A stretch of DNA of 64,000 nucleotides from Paraburkholderia hospita (GTDB taxonomy: Bacteria; Pseudomonadota; Gammaproteobacteria; Burkholderiales; Burkholderiaceae). Numbering within the stretch: position 1 is the stretch's first letter; the number at the start of each line of letters is the position of its first letter. Of this stretch, positions 62,758 to 64,000 are shown piece after piece. A program made the position numbers and the translations under genes. Where the stretch lies: contig NZ_CP026108.1 of NCBI RefSeq assembly GCF_002902965.1, positions 372,001-436,000 of the forward strand, read 5' to 3'. Below the pieces are notes generated by a model. The model was not told where the DNA came from. It worked only from the letters and a program-made list of their open reading frames with translations, and made no database searches.

Positions 62758-63230
62758 ATGAACTTCAAGCGCTTTCAAAACACTATTGTTTCCACGTATC
62801 GGATCACGATGGCATCGATTCTTCTGCTGATCGTTGTCGGCGTGATGTCGTATCTGTTTTTGATGGGCATTACGCCGTCAACCGCAACTGGTCGGCGCCT
62901 ATCGTACTTTTTCGGACACAGGAAAAAGTGCTGGCGTATCAGCCTCAGTTATCGGCGCTAGAAGTGGCCTTGCTGAAGAATCGTGTAGATTTCGTGACGG
63001 CAACCGAGAAGCACCGCGTCATTACTCAGCAGATGGCCGACGCGCGAGCACTCATCGAACGATTCGATGCGGCGGCCCACAGCGAGTCGCATGCTCTCGC
63101 GTTGACGGAAGCCGACATGCGGTCCGCACTCGGCCGCAAGTACATCGACTCGATGCAAACGGAAAAGGCCGCCGCCGATGTGAAGCCCATGCTCGCATCA
63201 GTCGATTCTGATCTCGCCGCCGGCATCGGC
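62758..63230 (+). pseudogene. Decayed copy of the polysaccharide adaptor gene
   Basis: Begins NFKRFQNTIVSTYRITMASI like 6363-7421. One base is missing near 62862, after which the homologous frame continues (AVNRNWSAPIVLF; YQPQLSALEVALLKNRVDFV) to SVDSDLAAG. Similarity then switches to the second operon gene, so the last 190 residues are deleted. Confidence 0.85.
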
Positions 63231-63450
63231 CGCCTCGGTCAATCGGATTCGAATCCGTCGCTCAAGCGCAAGTCGTGGTCGGCTTGTCGAAGAGCCTGTC
63301 CCGCCATCTTCAGGGCATGTCAGCGACGCGGGCTGCGCAGCTGGAGTGTGGGTTGTGCAGCCGTACGCTGAATGTCGATCGCTTCGTCATATACGGGGCT
63401 GCCGTCGGTCGACAGACAGGTTGCGATCCAGCAGGTAGCGGATCTGAAGG
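63225..63450 (+). pseudogene. Decayed copy of the second polysaccharide gene
   Basis: GIGRLGQSDSNPSLK matches the second operon gene after its signal peptide. A frameshift follows, then GLSKSLSRHLQGMSATRAAQ, LNVDRFV and a final VADLK before the deletion junction near 63450. Confidence 0.75.
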
Positions 63451-63454
63451 CCTG

Positions 63455-63820
63455 CTGATTCCTGGAGCGCTACAGGTGCTCTGGCCGGCCATGTGCATTT
63501 ACGGTCTGGCGTCGGGGTGGCTCGCCGAGCATTTGTTGCAAGACATGCAGCTCTATTTCGGGGTTTGGGTCGTTATCGGCTTGCTCTACAACCTGTACGC
63601 GCGCTGGCACAACCCGGAGCAGCAGGTGAACCCGTTGCTTGTCGGCGCTTTGGGGATGTGGTTCATTGCGGATTCGTTCGTGATCACGCTCGTTGCGCTT
63701 TGTACTTTCGATGTCGGTGAATGGGGAGCGCCTGGGACTTCAGCGAAGAAGGGGGATGAAGGAAGGTCTGACGCCATTGCGTATGTATCAGATCTGCGTG
63801 GCACCAAACGTTTGCGATGA
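63455..63820 (+). pseudogene. Decayed C-terminal part of the GT2 synthase
   Basis: LIPGALQVLWPAMCIYGLAS through LVALCTFDVGEWGAPGTSAK matches the last 100 residues of the glycosyltransferase at 10545-11762, at high identity. The catalytic domain is missing and the C-terminus is extended by about 25 unrelated residues. Confidence 0.85.
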
Positions 63821-64000
63821 CACGCTCTATGGCCGTCGCGAATTCCAGTACTCATCGTATTGCGATACGCAGATTAACCGCCCGCACTAAAGTTCCCCCC
63901 AAACATGCCGATAACATGCCTGTATGACTTTCTGCGAGGCCGCGTGCTGAACGGCGTGCGGTCCGGGCATATCGCTTGAATATTCTTGTGTCAGGCAGGT
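63821..64000. other. End of window, nothing recognised
   Basis: No gene or repeat identified in the last 180 bases. Confidence 0.4.

Noticed and set aside
1..64000. CRISPR arrays, tRNA or rRNA genes
   Set aside because: No regularly spaced repeats, cloverleaf sequences or rRNA signature segments were seen on either strand.

Overview
The window looks like a GC-rich betaproteobacterial replicon of the Burkholderia/Paraburkholderia/Caballeronia type. The grounds are codon bias, a recC-recB-recD order typical of Burkholderiales, and many insertion-sequence remnants. It reads as an accessory region of a chromosome, chromid or megaplasmid. No rRNA, tRNA, CRISPR array or replication origin was recognised.

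Layout. 0-2.8 kb: a YbjN-like gene, then scar tissue consisting of an IS110 transposase fused to a copied piece of the helicase gene found 29 kb away, and a UvrD-type C-terminal fragment. 2.8-11.8 kb: a hypothetical gene, two convergent serine recombinases, an EAL-domain protein and a five-gene exopolysaccharide-type operon (membrane adaptor, periplasmic protein, UDP-sugar dehydrogenase, GH16-like protein, GT2 synthase). 11.9-17.7 kb: a decayed DUF445 gene, a Tn3-family element with a frameshifted transposase and a DUF6880 passenger, and IS3/IS256 remnants. 17.8-27 kb: a type IIG restriction-modification enzyme, first copy of a three-gene DUF3293 module, a WYL regulator with a 450-residue unknown partner, and a broken DNA methyltransferase. 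27-38 kb: AddAB-like nuclease-helicase, a PD-(D/E)XK protein and unknown genes. 38.8-42.8 kb: second, complete DUF3293 module followed by an ADP-ribosylglycohydrolase and a second YbjN-like protein. 43-62 kb: SbcCD-like (YhaO/YhaN-like) pair, small proteins, SIR2, RecC-RecB-RecD, hypothetical, SIR2, WYL regulator. 62-63.8 kb: a decayed, same-orientation second copy of the left-end exopolysaccharide locus.

Three things stand out. First, a 17-bp palindrome (GGGACA-N5-TGTCCC) occurs 14 times, often in pairs between divergent genes, and a -10-like hexamer lies at a constant 9-bp distance in many cases. It appears to tie the polysaccharide operon, a recombinase, SbcCD, SIR2 and small proteins into one regulon. 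Second, both DUF3293 modules begin with a structured leader RNA whose closing stem overlaps an intrinsic terminator that also hides the ribosome-binding site, as in a riboswitch or attenuator. A further 96-bp non-coding block is 100% identical between the two modules although their genes have diverged. Third, the DNA-end-processing island (AddAB, PD-(D/E)XK, SbcCD, RecBCD, two SIR2 proteins, two WYL regulators) lies between direct repeats formed by the intact and decayed polysaccharide loci.
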